Shown here in pieces: positions 44,477-55,970 of a DNA stretch of 64,000 nt; within the stretch, counting starts at the first letter, position 1, and each line of letters begins with the position of its first letter. Where the stretch lies: positions 82,890,525-82,954,524 of the forward strand of contig NC_080571.1 of the NCBI RefSeq assembly GCF_030247185.1. Reading direction: 5' to 3'. The notes beneath the pieces are model-generated. The model had not been told where the DNA came from. It did not search any database and was given only the letters and a program-made list of their open reading frames with translations. The position numbers were made by a program, and so were the translations under genes. This DNA comes from Malaya genurostris (lineage: Eukaryota; Arthropoda; Insecta; Diptera; Culicidae).

Positions 44477-46218
44477 ATTACACCATTATTTTGGAGCGCC
44501 TTTCCTGGGGCATTGTTTTTTAGCGATTCAGACGATATTATCTCCGAAATTTGGACAACAGGATCATAGGAATGACCGAAACTGAAGCAAGTTTGAAACA
44601 AGAAATAACCACCAAACAGCATGGAAATTATCGTAATTTTTTGAAATGGCGACACATTTCCATAGCTCGAGCTCGAAAATATCATGCGGCCGCAAATATG
44701 GGCGGACAGTTTTCTCATCTAGAAAGTACGCCATCAGCCATTTATCTGATGGCGTAAATACTATTCTAGAAAAAGGGATCGTATGTTGGAAGCTGGTGTT
44801 TTATTTTTTTACTGCTGTTGTGCTTCCGCCCTAGGCGAAGTGGCAAATTTAAAATTCCGGTCCCAAATCAGGCCGTCCTGCCGGACAATTTCCGGTGCAC
44901 TGGACTGATAGCGGCGTCATCAATGTGGATGTGTTTCTGGTAATTTGAGTTGTAGTATACAATCGGCCAACCTTGCCACCACTTCGCTTCCGTGTCGGAG
45001 TTTTCAGTTTTAATACGCTCGCTTCATGAAAACATTCATACATTCTAATTGGGTCATTTGTTTCTGACGTAATTTCTGTGGTTCAGTCCCTGGGCTATGC
45101 TGTGCGGAACAGATTTCGCCAGCGTAAACGAATACTTTGAAGTACAGTGTCTAGTCGAGCTCTGCGTGTTTTTACTTTCGGTTTTTCGGTTTCAAGTTTA
45201 AAACGTGAATGTTTCCGAGTGACAATCCAAGTAGCCTTCTTGCGCGCCACCAACCAGATTTTATCGGGCTTTAATCCAGTCTCGTCCCACTATTATTAGG
45301 TACTACGGCGAATCAATACAATATCCAAACAGGTATCATTCTTCACCAAAATATCGGCTTCAAAACCAGAAGGCAGAAGAAAAATCCCATTTAGAAGATC
45401 AATCGGCTAATAAATCCTCCGGCGAGTGACGCTTTGCCAAGGTGCTTCCAGGATTGGCATTGATCTTAAAGCCTCGCCTCGCCTTTCTATCATCTTGTCT
45501 CAGCACGAGCGGCAGCATTCCCATTACTCTTCACACTAAACGACGGTTGTCTTCTGCCCTGTCATTCGCTTACTCTCCATCATCATCATCATCATCAGAT
45601 ATAGATGGTCGGCTCTGGTTTGTAGTTACGAACAGCTTTTGGGAAGACGAAAAAAAAATCGCAATCCATGAATGGAACGACCCACGAACGAAAAAAATCG
45701 TCGTCGAAACGACGAAAAACTATTGCACAGATCTGGAGCACGGTAGGAATGAGAATGAATGAAGGATGGTGTAGAAGAGAAGTTGAAAAAATATTGCAAA
45801 AAGTAAAAAACCAGCGAATGTCAGTGGCCTAACGATACTGCCTTGTCGTATACGACCGAAGCGTTGCGGCAGTCGGCAGTCAAAGTAAAAGTATCGATAA
45901 TCTTCCAATCACACCTCCTCCATGCGACATCTACTATTCGTCCTAGGGTGGTGGTAACAATCCGTCAGTGGTCGTTAAATGGTGGAACATTCCATGTAGT
46001 CTTACTGGAAAGGAAGCTGAGCGGAGAGAATCATCAAATTTCGAAGGTCGACGTTTCGAAAAGTATTCATCATGGAAAGAAACTATAAATATTTAATTGC
46101 TCTACTCTGGAGATTGAAAAACATGGCTTCGAAACGTCGAACAGAGACGAGAAATAAATTACAACTCCGATTTTTCATATTACAAAATATATTAAAAAGA
46201 AAATATTTCTTTAAACTA
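44477..46218. other. Mixed DNA, no supported gene
   Basis: 44830-45800 is somewhat GC-richer and includes a short (atc)n microsatellite (45577-45596). The frame at 45442-45762 (106 codons, Ser-rich) has no recognisable domain. 46020-46200 is AT-rich and leads into the mariner. Confidence 0.35.
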
Positions 46219-47515
46219 ACAGATCGGCTGAAAAGTTCGTATCGTTTCTATGAGAGGGCGCCACTAGAACTAAATCCATACCATTTTCAGTTAGTACCAA
46301 CCTTCAAAAGATACGTGTATAAATTTGACAGCTGTCTGATTATTAGTTTGTGAGATATTGCATTTTGAGTGAAGCTACTTTTGTTATTGTGAAAAAAAAT
46401 GGAAAAAAAAGGAATTTCGTGTGTTGATGAAACACTACTTTTTGATGAAAAAAAGTGCCGCCGATACCAAAAAATGGCTTGATGAGTGTTATCCAGACTC
46501 TGCTCCGGGCGAAGCAACAATTCGTAAGTGGTTTGCAAAATTTCGTACTGGTCATATGAGCACCGAAGACGATGAATGCAGTGGACGTCCAAAAGAGGCT
46601 GTTACCGATGAAAACGTTAAAAAAATCCACAAAATGATTTTCAATGACCGTAAAGTGAAGTTGATCGAGATAGCTGACACCCTAAAGATATCAAAGGAAC
46701 GTGTTGGACATATTATTCACGAATATTTGGATATGAGAAAGCTTTGTGCAAAATGGGTGCCGCGTGAGCTCACAATCGATCAAAAACAACAACGAATTGA
46801 TGATTCTGAGCAGTGTTTGGAGCTGTTATATCGAAATAAAACCGATTTTTTTTCGTCGACATATAACAATGGACGAAACATGGCTCCATCACTTCACTCC
46901 GGAGTCCAATCGACAGTCAGCTGAGTGGACTGCACGCGATGAACCGAACCCAAAGCGTGGAAAGACTCAACAATCGGCCGGTAAGGTTATGGCGTCTGTA
47001 TTTTTGGATTCGCATGGTATAATTTTCATCGACTACCTCGAAAAGGGAAAAACCATCAACAGTGACTATTATATAGCGTTATTAGAGCGTTTGAAGGACG
47101 AAATTAAAAAAAAAACGGCCTCATTCGAAGAAGTAAAAAGTTTTGTTTCATCAAGACAATGCACCGTGTCACAAGTCGATGAAAACCATGCTGAAATTGA
47201 ACGAATTGGGCTTCGAATTGCTCCCTCATCCACCGTATTCTCCAGATTTGGCCCCCAGTGACTTTTTCCTGTTCTCAGACCTCAAGAGAATGCTCGCTGG
47301 TAAAAAATTTAGAAGCAATGAAGAGGTAATCGCTGAAACTGAGGCCTATTTTGAGGCAAAGGACAAATCGTACTACAAAAATGGTATCGAAAAGTTGGAA
47401 GATCGCTATAATCGCTGTATCGCCTCTGATGGCAACTATGTTGAATAATAAAAACGAATTTTGGCAAAAAAATGTGTGTTTCTATTAAACGATACGAACT
47501 TTTCAGCCGTGCTGT
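46219..47515 (+). mobile_element. Irritans-type mariner, full-length copy
   Basis: A 1,297-bp element with TA at 46217-46218 and 47516-47517 and TIRs acagatcggctgaaaagttc / acagcacggctgaaaagttc. The length is as expected for a mariner. The transposase has all three catalytic Asp residues but is broken by frameshifts, so it is not autonomous. Confidence 0.93.
46399..47448 (+). pseudogene. Mariner transposase (irritans subfamily), frameshifted
   Basis: The ATG at 46399 is followed by a run of eight A (46403-46410), one too many, which shifts the frame at once. 46421-46850 encodes the HTH region (KKWLDECYPDSAPGEATIRKW, GRPKEAVTDENVKKIHKMIF, WVPRELTIDQKQQR). An extra T near 46848 shifts again. 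Next come TMDETWLHHFTPESNRQSAE, an A insertion near 47110 and an in-frame TAA near 47132. The last segment has FHQDNAPCHKS and PPYSPDLAPSDFFLF (DD34D). Text closely resembles the active irritans-type transposase family. Three indels plus one stop disable it. Confidence 0.9.
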
Positions 47516-47517
47516 TA

Positions 47518-48744
47518 TATGTTGATTTGGCTCTATGCAATTTTTCTATTTTTTGCATACCGTACATTTTCCCAGGATTGAAAATCATTCGCACAAGTCT
47601 TTTTTAAATTAATTTTTATTTCGTATGAATTTACGAAGTCAACAGTTTTGTGTTATAAAGATCTTATACATCATGTTATTTTAGCTATTGTTTTGCAATT
47701 TTCACACCTTTTGACGTGAATATAACGTTTTACCTTAATATGAGTTGCCTTTTTATTCTGTTCTGCGCATTTAACTGAGCAGGACGTTTAGTACAGTGAA
47801 CCAGAATCACGTCATTTCAGTCGGTAGAATTCAAGATCCATATTCTGGATCAGTATTCGGTTCCTGTAACAGAATTTAGGCTCAGTACTCAGTTACAAAA
47901 CTCATTTCTAGAATCATTCTAGCATTCAGTTCCAGAATCCAGGTCTGTTCCAAGTTCAGAATTCTGGTTCACAACCAGTCAACATATGATAACGATTATC
48001 GATATTTGATGGGTATTAGTCATTTTTTCGTATTCACGCCATCCCTTTGTTATTCTGACATTACACGCCTGAATATTTTCTTAATTTGTGCTGTTCATAC
48101 GATTTTTGCTACTCTGCATGTTTTCATTCTGTATTCTGACTTATATTTGTTGTAAAATTTTAGTTCTTTTTCCATTTCCAATATATTCTTCGTTTTTTTA
48201 AGATTTTCATAATTTTTACCACAGTACTATATTTTTCATTTCTGCCTTTCAGCTATTCCTCTTATGTTTGCTACTGTGACCGTAATATTGTTTTTCACTT
48301 TTTATATGTTTAGAATGTTCATGTTTTGTTCCATTTTTGTTTTCTTTTGTAAATTTCGCTAAATAAATGTGTATTAATAACTTCTTAACTTTTTTAATGT
48401 TAATTATTATAACCATTATTTGTTTTTTTTTTTCAATAAATTAAAGCTTCCACATCAGCATGTTACGCAATTCCGTTGGTTTGTAAATTTTAAAAGTGAT
48501 CATTATCTCTATTTGGTTATCATATATAAATCTTCCATCTTCTGTATTTCTGTTTTTTTTTGCGATTCAAGCCATTTTCATACCACAAATTTTTCACTCT
48601 GCAATCTTACTACTTTTGATTTTTTTTTCAATGTCTGAAACTTATGGATTCGTTGGGTTTGTTTAATTTTGTTGTTTTCGCCATTTTCCATATTTTCATC
48701 CTTTTTTTATTCTTCTGTTATTCTTGAAATATGTCAATATATCA
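47518..48744. repeat. T-rich, pyrimidine-biased DNA
   Basis: 47790-47960 has degenerate repeats of words like attctggatcagtattcggt and gttccagaatc. From about 48000 the plus strand becomes strongly T-rich with phrases such as ttttcatatttt and actattttca, a bias that continues to 50500. No gene. Confidence 0.45.
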
Positions 48745-48754
48745 ATTTTACAAT

Positions 48755-48916
48755 CAGGGGGACGGGTTTAGCGTGATGGGTTAGTCGATGCCTTTCACGC
48801 AGCCCACCTGGATTCGATCCCCAACCCCGCACATAGGGTCAGAAAGCTTTTCTGGCCCGAAGAGGCGAATGACCTTAAGGTTAAAACCTCTATAATTGGA
48901 AACAAAAAAAAAAAAA
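48755..48916 (+). mobile_element. tRNA-derived SINE (SINE200-like), plus strand
   Basis: Begins gggggacgggtttagcgtga, box B gattcgatccccaaccccgc, ends in an A-run after aaacctctataattggaaac. Duplications ATTTTACAAT at 48745-48754 and 48917-48926 flank it. Confidence 0.85.
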
Positions 48917-49021
48917 AATTTTACAATTATTAAATTTTGACTATTTGTTCTATTTTCATAATTTGGGTATTCATTGCAATGAAAGAACTTTTTACCTCTT
49001 CTAACATATAACACAAACACT

Positions 49022-49178
49022 TTTTTTTTTTTGTTTCAATTATAGAGGCTTTAACATTAATGTCATTCGCCTCTTCGGGACAGAAAAACTTTCTGACCCT
49101 ATGTGCGGGGTTGGGAATCGAACCCAGGCGGGCGGCGTGAAAGGCATCGACTTACCCATCACGCTATACCCGTCCCCT
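49022..49178 (-). mobile_element. tRNA-derived SINE (SINE200-like), minus strand
   Basis: Same family in inverted orientation: T-run, agaggctttaacattaatgt, box B complement gggaatcgaacccaggcggg, ending acccgtcccc. A 13-bp duplication TAACACAAACACT at 49009-49021 and 49179-49191 proves insertion. Confidence 0.9.
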
Positions 49179-49587
49179 AACACAAACACTGTTGTAATTA
49201 TCATCCATTTTGTATATGTTCCCAGTTTCTATATTTGCTATTTTCGCATTTACCAATTTTATTATATTAACTTGTCTAGCAGGTTTAACTTTCGAAACCA
49301 TTTCTACTACTTAGACGAATTTCCCCATTTTGACTACTTTTATCAACTGAACTTTTTGAACAATTTTAGGCAATATGTAATTCTCTTCAAGTTTAATATT
49401 TCTACTATTTTACATTCCAGTACTATTGTCATAGCTATTTCATTTTTTTACTACTATTACAGTTCTTAGAATATCAACTATTTTTAATATTGCTGGTAGT
49501 TTAGAGGTTATCCTAATTTTGGGCTTGAAAACATTTTCATTAGCTTTTTTGTCACCAAGCAGATCAACATAAACAGCTAAGCAAACA

Positions 49588-49702
49588 TAAAGCCCACCAG
49601 GCTTTCCCAACCCCGCACATAGGGTCAGGTAGTCTTTCTGACCAGAAGAGGCGAATGACCTCAAGAATAAAACCTCTATAATTGAAACGAACCTTTTTTT
49701 TT
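49588..49702 (+). mobile_element. SINE200-like copy, 5'-truncated
   Basis: Only the 3' part remains: cccaaccccgcacatagggt, then agaggcgaatgacctcaag and aaaacctctataattgaaac. The tRNA-like head is missing or replaced by unrelated sequence. Confidence 0.7.
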
Positions 49703-50677
49703 ATTAGTTCGCATATTTTCACTGGCTTAACTATATGAACCTATTTCACTGACTTTATTATGTTGAACACTGTTGTTATTTTTTCCAGTTTTCACTATTT
49801 TGACAAGTTTCAACATTTTCACAGCTCCTACTGTTCTGTTTCATTTAAACCGTTTCAAGAGCTATCCTCATTTTTCCAATTTCTGCTGAATTTACTTTTT
49901 CTCCTACCTTTACTAAGTTGTATTAGTCACTTTTGAAATTTTGACGATAATTTTAATTATAAATCGAAATTTCACTAATTATGACAACTATTCAATTATC
50001 AAGATTCACATCTTATTTCGTTTGCTATTTCTGAAACTTTCACTTACATTCAGAAGGATAAGTTTTTATTACTTTCAATTACATTACTAGGTTTCGTTAA
50101 TTTTTGAAACCCGCAATTTTTAAATTTTTTGCTAAATTTTACCTTATTAATTTTTTGCTTGTGTTTTTTTCATTTTGGTTCCGCAGGAGTACCGGTTTGT
50201 GCTAAGTGCACAATTCCATTGCTTCGAAATAGTATCTATTTTTTTTGCTAATATGTACATATATTTATCCTATTTCTGCGAATTTTGTTATTTTCTTTGT
50301 CATTATTGCTGCTATTATTACCATTTTTGTCATGTTCTTATCCACCTACGAATATATTTACAACTTTTCTGACTTTTCCTGCTATCCAATGTTCTTGTTT
50401 TTTATTTTTTTTTTTCTTTTTTTTTTGATGATTTGCTTATTCTGTTCAACGATTTATTGGTCTTGTAATTTTTTTTTTTGGTTTTTCTGATTTTGCAAAT
50501 TCTGGTCAACGATATGTTTTAGTCTTGTTAAGACTACATGCGAAAAAGTTACCGCTGTGACAAGGCTCGAACTTGTAACTAGCTCCTATCCAGGGAAATC
50601 GTTTTGCTAACGAAAAAACATACTGTTTCTTTGTTTGTCATTTTTGTTATTTTGGTTAATTTCATACGCAATTATGG
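49703..50677. repeat. T-rich degenerate repeat DNA
   Basis: Continuation of the pyrimidine-biased tract with recurring tttcactattttgac-like words. A tRNA-like segment (minus-strand gttcgagccttgtcac with tagcaaaacgatttccctgg) lies at about 50550-50615 and may be a SINE head or a tRNA pseudogene. Confidence 0.4.
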
Positions 50678-50845
50678 TACACTGAAGTCTTTTTTATGCG
50701 AGTTTACGTACCGTATGAAAAAACCGCATAACTCTGAAAATTGCATCAAAAACCGCATAACTCTGAAACTTTGCATAAGAAAACCGCATAACTCTGAAAA
50801 TTCGCATAAAAAAGTCGCATAAAAAACCCGCAAAAAAATTGATTC
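50678..50845. mobile_element. Partial MITE/minisatellite copy
   Basis: Left end tacactgaagtcttttttat like the MITE at 17236, followed by four units of the roughly 30-bp minisatellite (aaccgcataactctgaaaat). The right end is missing. Confidence 0.6.
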
Positions 50846-51870
50846 TATTGTTCCTTTTACGATAACTTCCATTTTTGCTATCTTTATCATTATTGCGTCT
50901 GCATGTCTTAAACATTTGTTATATTATTAAAAATTTGTGGATATGTTTCAGATAGTTTGTTATTTTACCAGTCTTTTACTTCGAACTACTTGATTTTTGT
51001 AATGGAAATTCATTTTTTTTTAACTTTTTTCGCTTGATATTTTGTATTATATTCAAAATGAAAAGTTGGCAATATTCAATTGATTTTTAACAAATTTCTT
51101 CTAATCTCTCTTTCACACATCGAACAACCCTCATTGCCGCCGAACGACGCACTTTTCCTGCGCTACTCCCCATTTTCAAGCAGCATTGTACCATCCGTCA
51201 GGTAGTAGAAAAAAATAAGGTAGAATGTCGAAACAGGACCAAAGGGAACAGTTGCATGAACGTTTGGGTGTTTTGGGTGGATGGATGATATGTATTTTTT
51301 TTTTGTTTGGTTTTCGAAGACATTTACATCTTGCTTCATTCCGAATGCACGAGCATCGACAGCAGAAACGAATTTATGGTCGTCCTCTGCCACCCGGATC
51401 AATCCGGGTGCACGGATTGGGATTGTTGGATCTTTGGGTAAATATTCCTTGCTGAGTCTTGTATATTTTCTAGTTGTGTCCAATACTACAGAATAGGCAT
51501 GGGACAGTTTTTTTTTAATTAATGAAAGGTAAATACAATAGGAAGAATGTTATGTGCTAAACGCTAAAACGAGGTATTTCATATTTGCTATCTGAACTTT
51601 ATTGATTCTTTGTCTCCCGAAGACGTATTTGAATTCGATGCAATCTGATGTTTAACAGTGATTAAGTCATTGAAAGTTGACGTTATTAATTATTATTTGT
51701 GTTCGGTATTTACAATTGATGTTTTATAGAAAGTTGAATGTTTTTGGGTTATAAGACTAATCCAATTTTCAATCTAACTACCGAAATCCATTACTGGAAA
51801 AATTGAATTCAAGATCAAGAGTAGCTTTTAGTTTGTGTTAGCAAAACTGCTTCCGTTTAAAGCTGAGTTC
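50846..51870. other. No supported gene
   Basis: AT-rich except 51120-51450, where GC rises and a 106-codon minus-strand frame (51483-51163) is open. That frame reads like protein (KEYLPKDPTIPIRAPG...) but I recognise no family and see no clear splice signals. Left unannotated. Confidence 0.3.
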
Positions 51871-52470
51871 TGAAGTAAAAAAACACCACCGATTTAACAC
51901 TACTCAATTCATCTCCGACAGACCGTCAGCAGTATCATCTCGAAACGAAACCGAACCGTTATCGACTCTGACCCAGAGCATTGAAGCCGAGCCAGCCACT
52001 ATTCCACTACTGGCTATCGGAGGAAAAAATCCTGCCAGCAAACAAGCTTAGGAGAGAGAGAGAAAAATCGACAACATCAACAACAACAAAACGTATCGGA
52101 AATTCATCAGTCGAACAAGAAATGACAGAAATTTTCGCTGGTCGGTGGTTCTTTGTTGCACTCGACAGCGCGGGCGGCATCACGCAAGTGTGCGAGTGAG
52201 TGAAAGCATGTGCGCCTTTTTTGCACTCCCCTGTATCGCGATTCCAGCGTTTTTTTTTTCTCTCTCTCTGTGTTAAGCTTCACGTTCAGAACAAATGGCC
52301 TGCTTGGACGAAACGAGAATGTTGGCTCAACGGATCGAAGGACTTTGACGACAGAAAAAAAATGAATGACTGAATAGAAAATTACGTTTTTTTGCCGGTC
52401 CGGTGGCGTAGCGCGAGCGAAAAAAAAATGTCGGACTGTTCGTTTGAGCTTTGCATTTTTTTGTGCCGTG
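51871..52470. promoter_or_regulatory. GC-richer segment with GAGA/TCTC clusters
   Basis: Unique-looking DNA with gagagagagagaaaaa (52052-52067), gcgagtgagtgaaagc (52192-52207) and tctctctctctctgtg (about 52260-52275). GAGA-factor-type clusters and this composition are typical of insect promoters or Polycomb response elements. It could be a ph 5' region if ph extends this far. No start exon was identified. Confidence 0.25.
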
Positions 52471-53989
52471 ATTGGGCACAGTATGTTATTAAGAATGTGT
52501 GTTGTACATCGGAGCTAATTGTTCAATGCACCCGAGAGCTGACGGGTAGCCGAAAGTACCCAAACTGATCGTTTTTTTGATTTTGTTCATACAGTAAATT
52601 GATGATCGAAAATAAAAAAGCACTGACGTAAACAGATTAGCATAGTTGTTGGGTTTAAACGATAGAATTTTCTTATTAGTAACCTTACTCCGGATTTTCA
52701 GTATCGTCGAATATGTTTTTACTATATGAAAAATCTTTGCTCAGGGTTGACAATGCAAACCTAGAAATCGGTTTTTTGATCAGAATTGTATCCGTTTTGT
52801 GCAGAAAACGTTTTTATTTTCTTTTTCTTTACGCCTTTTAGCAGTTCAAACGGAACGGCCATTACCTCCAAACGGTTGAATCTTAACTACAAAGCAAATG
52901 GAAAGCTTACTTTACATAACAAAATTGCTTCCAAATGGTTTAGATGGTCGTCACAGTAAGTTAACATTTTTTTTGGGGTTATGTTATGACCGTTTTGAGC
53001 AAAATGCACATTTTTCCTTCTTCGAAATTTCCAAAAGAACAGTATCCATCTCCAAAACAAATGCAAGCGAAAAATTATTCTCAAAGTGACGGGGATTCAT
53101 TTGTTCAAAGTATTGTCTATCGTTATCCACAGCTTTGTGACATCTGTCTATTTAAACTCGGATATGGCATAAAAAAAACGGAAAAAAGTGTTTTTGTTTA
53201 CAATTTTTGGTAATTTCATGATTTCAAAAGTGCTGCTCTGTCAATCACAATCATGGACATGTTTGTAACAATCATGGACATGTTTGTAACTGAACAACAA
53301 ATGCTACAAATAACGAAATGTCGTATACTGATAAAGATGCCCTCTGTCAGTAGCTCTCAGGAGAATATTTACTTTTGTATGTGCGACTTTGAACGGTAGG
53401 CTATCGTCATCTTTCGTAAGTCTCAACACCTGGTACAATCAATGCACAACTTATAATGATACATTCAACAACAATTACAGCAACAACAACAAAAGTAATA
53501 ACAGCGAAGATAAAGCAGTGAACGAAATTGTGATCAGTGAACCAATTGTCTCTCAACTCTTGCTTCATAGTATTAAGAGTGCCTCTCACTCAAGCAGTAG
53601 AAGAATATCAGTAACAATAAGTCAGCTTCGTTTAGGCTTTTTAACCTCAACTCGGGTCAAATAATTAAATAATAAATTATTTTAACTTCTACATCCCGAT
53701 GAGTACTGGGTAGGTCCCATTAAGGATCGCATGAAATAAGGATTGTGATTTTCTTCTGCCCTATTTATTACAATCGATTCTGTTGCATTTTACTTAATAT
53801 ATACGATTTAGTCACTTCTGGATGGTGTTACAAGCGACACAAACCTGACTGTTCGGTATTTCAAAGTACAGGTATAGGAAAAAGGTTAATTGGACTTGTT
53901 TATCAGTATCCAATGAGTAATGCCAGAAACGACTAAAAAAGTCTAAGAATCTTTCGGTGCTGAACACTGTCGAGTGCAATGGAAGATTT
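52471..53989. other. No gene seen
   Basis: AT-rich DNA. A tandem 18-bp duplication (atcatggacatgtttgtaac) lies at about 53250-53290. Frames at 52887-53213 and 53389-53664 look accidental. Confidence 0.35.
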
Positions 53990-54800
53990 AGGTCCGGTTC
54001 TAGTTCTACATCCAAGCACAAGTTCTAGTTCAAATCTATAAACGGAATTTACACCAGACTCTGCATTCAGAGTTGGCAACGAATTCTGAAACAGAGTTTT
54101 GAACAGAATTCCAGTACTGATTCTGGAACTGTATTCAGAATCTAAATTACAACTAGCTCCTGGGCACGAATTCAGGAGCTAGATTCTGAAACTGAATTCT
54201 AGGAGTAATACTGAGTTAAGGACCTGAAATTGGAAAATGAATTTTAGCACTGTATTTTCAACAAAATTCATTTCCGAATTTGAACTCAGGAACCTAGTTG
54301 GGAACATAAATTTTAGAGTTGAATTTTGTATTTTGAAATTGAGTTCTTGATCTCAGCTGTACCTGAATTGTGGAACTAAATCCTGGATTCTGAAACACGG
54401 GAGTGGTCAAAACTAGTTTCCGGTCAAGAATTTTTTTTAGAGCTGAATTTTGAAAATTATTTCTAAACCCGGATTCTGAAACAGAATTAATTTCGCATTG
54501 AATTATGGATCTGAGTTTTCGGTCAGAATTTTGGAATTGAATTTGGTAATTGTAACTGAATACAGCACCTAGATTCTAATGCCAAGCTCTGAACCTGAAT
54601 CTTGAATTCCGGAACGCGAGAATGATCAAAATTGTCGACGGGTCAGAGAAAGACTAATAAATTCTGGAGCTGAATCCTGGAACTGGAAGCTGAACCTGAG
54701 TTTTCAAACAGAAATTTGATATTGTAATTCTCTAAACTGAGCACTGGAACTGGATTCTGGATCTGCATTCTAAATTCCCTGAACGAGGGAATATTCAAAA
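53990..54800. repeat. Degenerate short tandem repeat (ctgaattctgga words)
   Basis: Across about 800 bp the words gaattctg, ggaactgaat, ttctgaaactga and gaacctgagtt recur in many variants, consistent with decayed tandem repeats of roughly 12-24 bp. Related words occur at 47820-47960. No coding potential. Confidence 0.55.
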
Positions 54801-55325
54801 TCATCGTCACAATCAACGATTATCGCGGACATTGTTTACTGTACGCACAGACTGACAAATGACTGTTGAACCAACACAAAACCAAAGACACTATATAGTT
54901 AGGATATCCAGCTTTCAAATTTTACGAACAAATCATAAGCGACATGCTTTTTTGCGAGCATGAATCCCTCAGTCGAAGTCTCGTACATCCAAGTAGGTGA
55001 TAGAAATGTCAAATTCGTGCGTGCCAAAATATCGCCGTAATGCCGTGCGATGGCGTAGCTCAACTGAAGATTAATTTCTTTCCAAGTTGACAGGATCATC
55101 CCAGCCCGTGGTCAAAGGGTTCTTATAGATGAATGAGGGAGAGAAAAGGATTCTTTCGGTGAGATGACATTCGGAGAAACGGCTTCTGGCGAAATAACCA
55201 TGATCGCTGATCAAGTATGTGTTATTGGAATCATACGATTGTTTGATAGTATAACATCTAGCGTTTTAGCATTAAAAAAAGATATCTTTCAGATGTCACG
55301 TGTTAAAATTCGGTTCATTAGTGTG
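54801..55325. repeat. AT-rich DNA with a small dispersed repeat
   Basis: 55155-55205 has ttcggtgagatgacattcgg and agaaacggcttctggcgaaa, the same family as 27780-27870 in opposite orientation. Otherwise nothing. Confidence 0.4.
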
Positions 55326-55970
55326 TTAGCTATTGTGCTTTAAGTGATGCTAAACAATGGAGAAAAAAGAATTTCGTGTATTGGTACAACACTGTACTTT
55401 AGTGGGAAAAATACAGTGGAAGCAAAGAAATGGCTTCCTAAACATTATCCACACTCTGCTCGAAGCAAATAAACCGTTTTTGATTGGTATCCTGGATTTA
55501 GACGCCAATGTCACACAACGTCCAGGTCGTTTCAATGCTTCGGAAATCGTCTCAAAAGCTCATTCCATTATTATCGAACTTCTTCCTAATTTTGCATCAG
55601 CACTTTATAACAATTAAAAAGAAAGCTTGCAAAGTATATTCCACATTTTTTCCATAGCTGATCAAAAACAAGTGGATAGTTGTGATGACAAAATTTCATG
55701 AATTGAAGTTCAAATTGCTACCCCACGATATTCGCTAAGTTTAGCCCCCAGTGACTATTTTTCATATTTAAACATGAAGTTTTCTGAAAAGTGATTTGCA
55801 TCGAATGAAACTGAAACGTGTTTATAGACAAAGGAGAAACCGTGCTATGAAAGTAATGCTAAAATGTTGGAACGCCGTTGAAATGATTGCTGTTGAGTAT
55901 TGGTTTTTAGGGTGAGTACATTACGAAATTTGGACAAATAAAAAGTTGTTATCTTCTTCACAGCTACGTG
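55325..55970 (+). pseudogene. Old irritans-type mariner remnant
   Basis: MEKKEFRVLVQHCTLVGK from 55357 matches the transposase N-terminus, then the sequence is frameshifted and largely deleted. C-terminal text KFHELKFKLLPH... and PSDYFSYLNM (about 55690-55790) corresponds to the region around the third catalytic Asp. Much more diverged than the copies at 41005 and 46219. Confidence 0.65.

Noticed and set aside
45442..45762. 106-codon plus-strand frame, Ser-rich
   Set aside because: Low complexity with a microsatellite in it; no domain, no splice signals.
50545..50620. tRNA-like segment on the minus strand
   Set aside because: B-box-like text is present but no complete cloverleaf could be drawn; better seen as a SINE head or tRNA relic.
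51163..51483. 106-codon minus-strand frame
   Set aside because: No recognisable family, no splice or start support, and an overlapping frame on the other strand is equally open; a homology search would decide.
53389..53664. 91-codon Asn/Ser-rich plus-strand frame
   Set aside because: Low complexity, no supporting signals.
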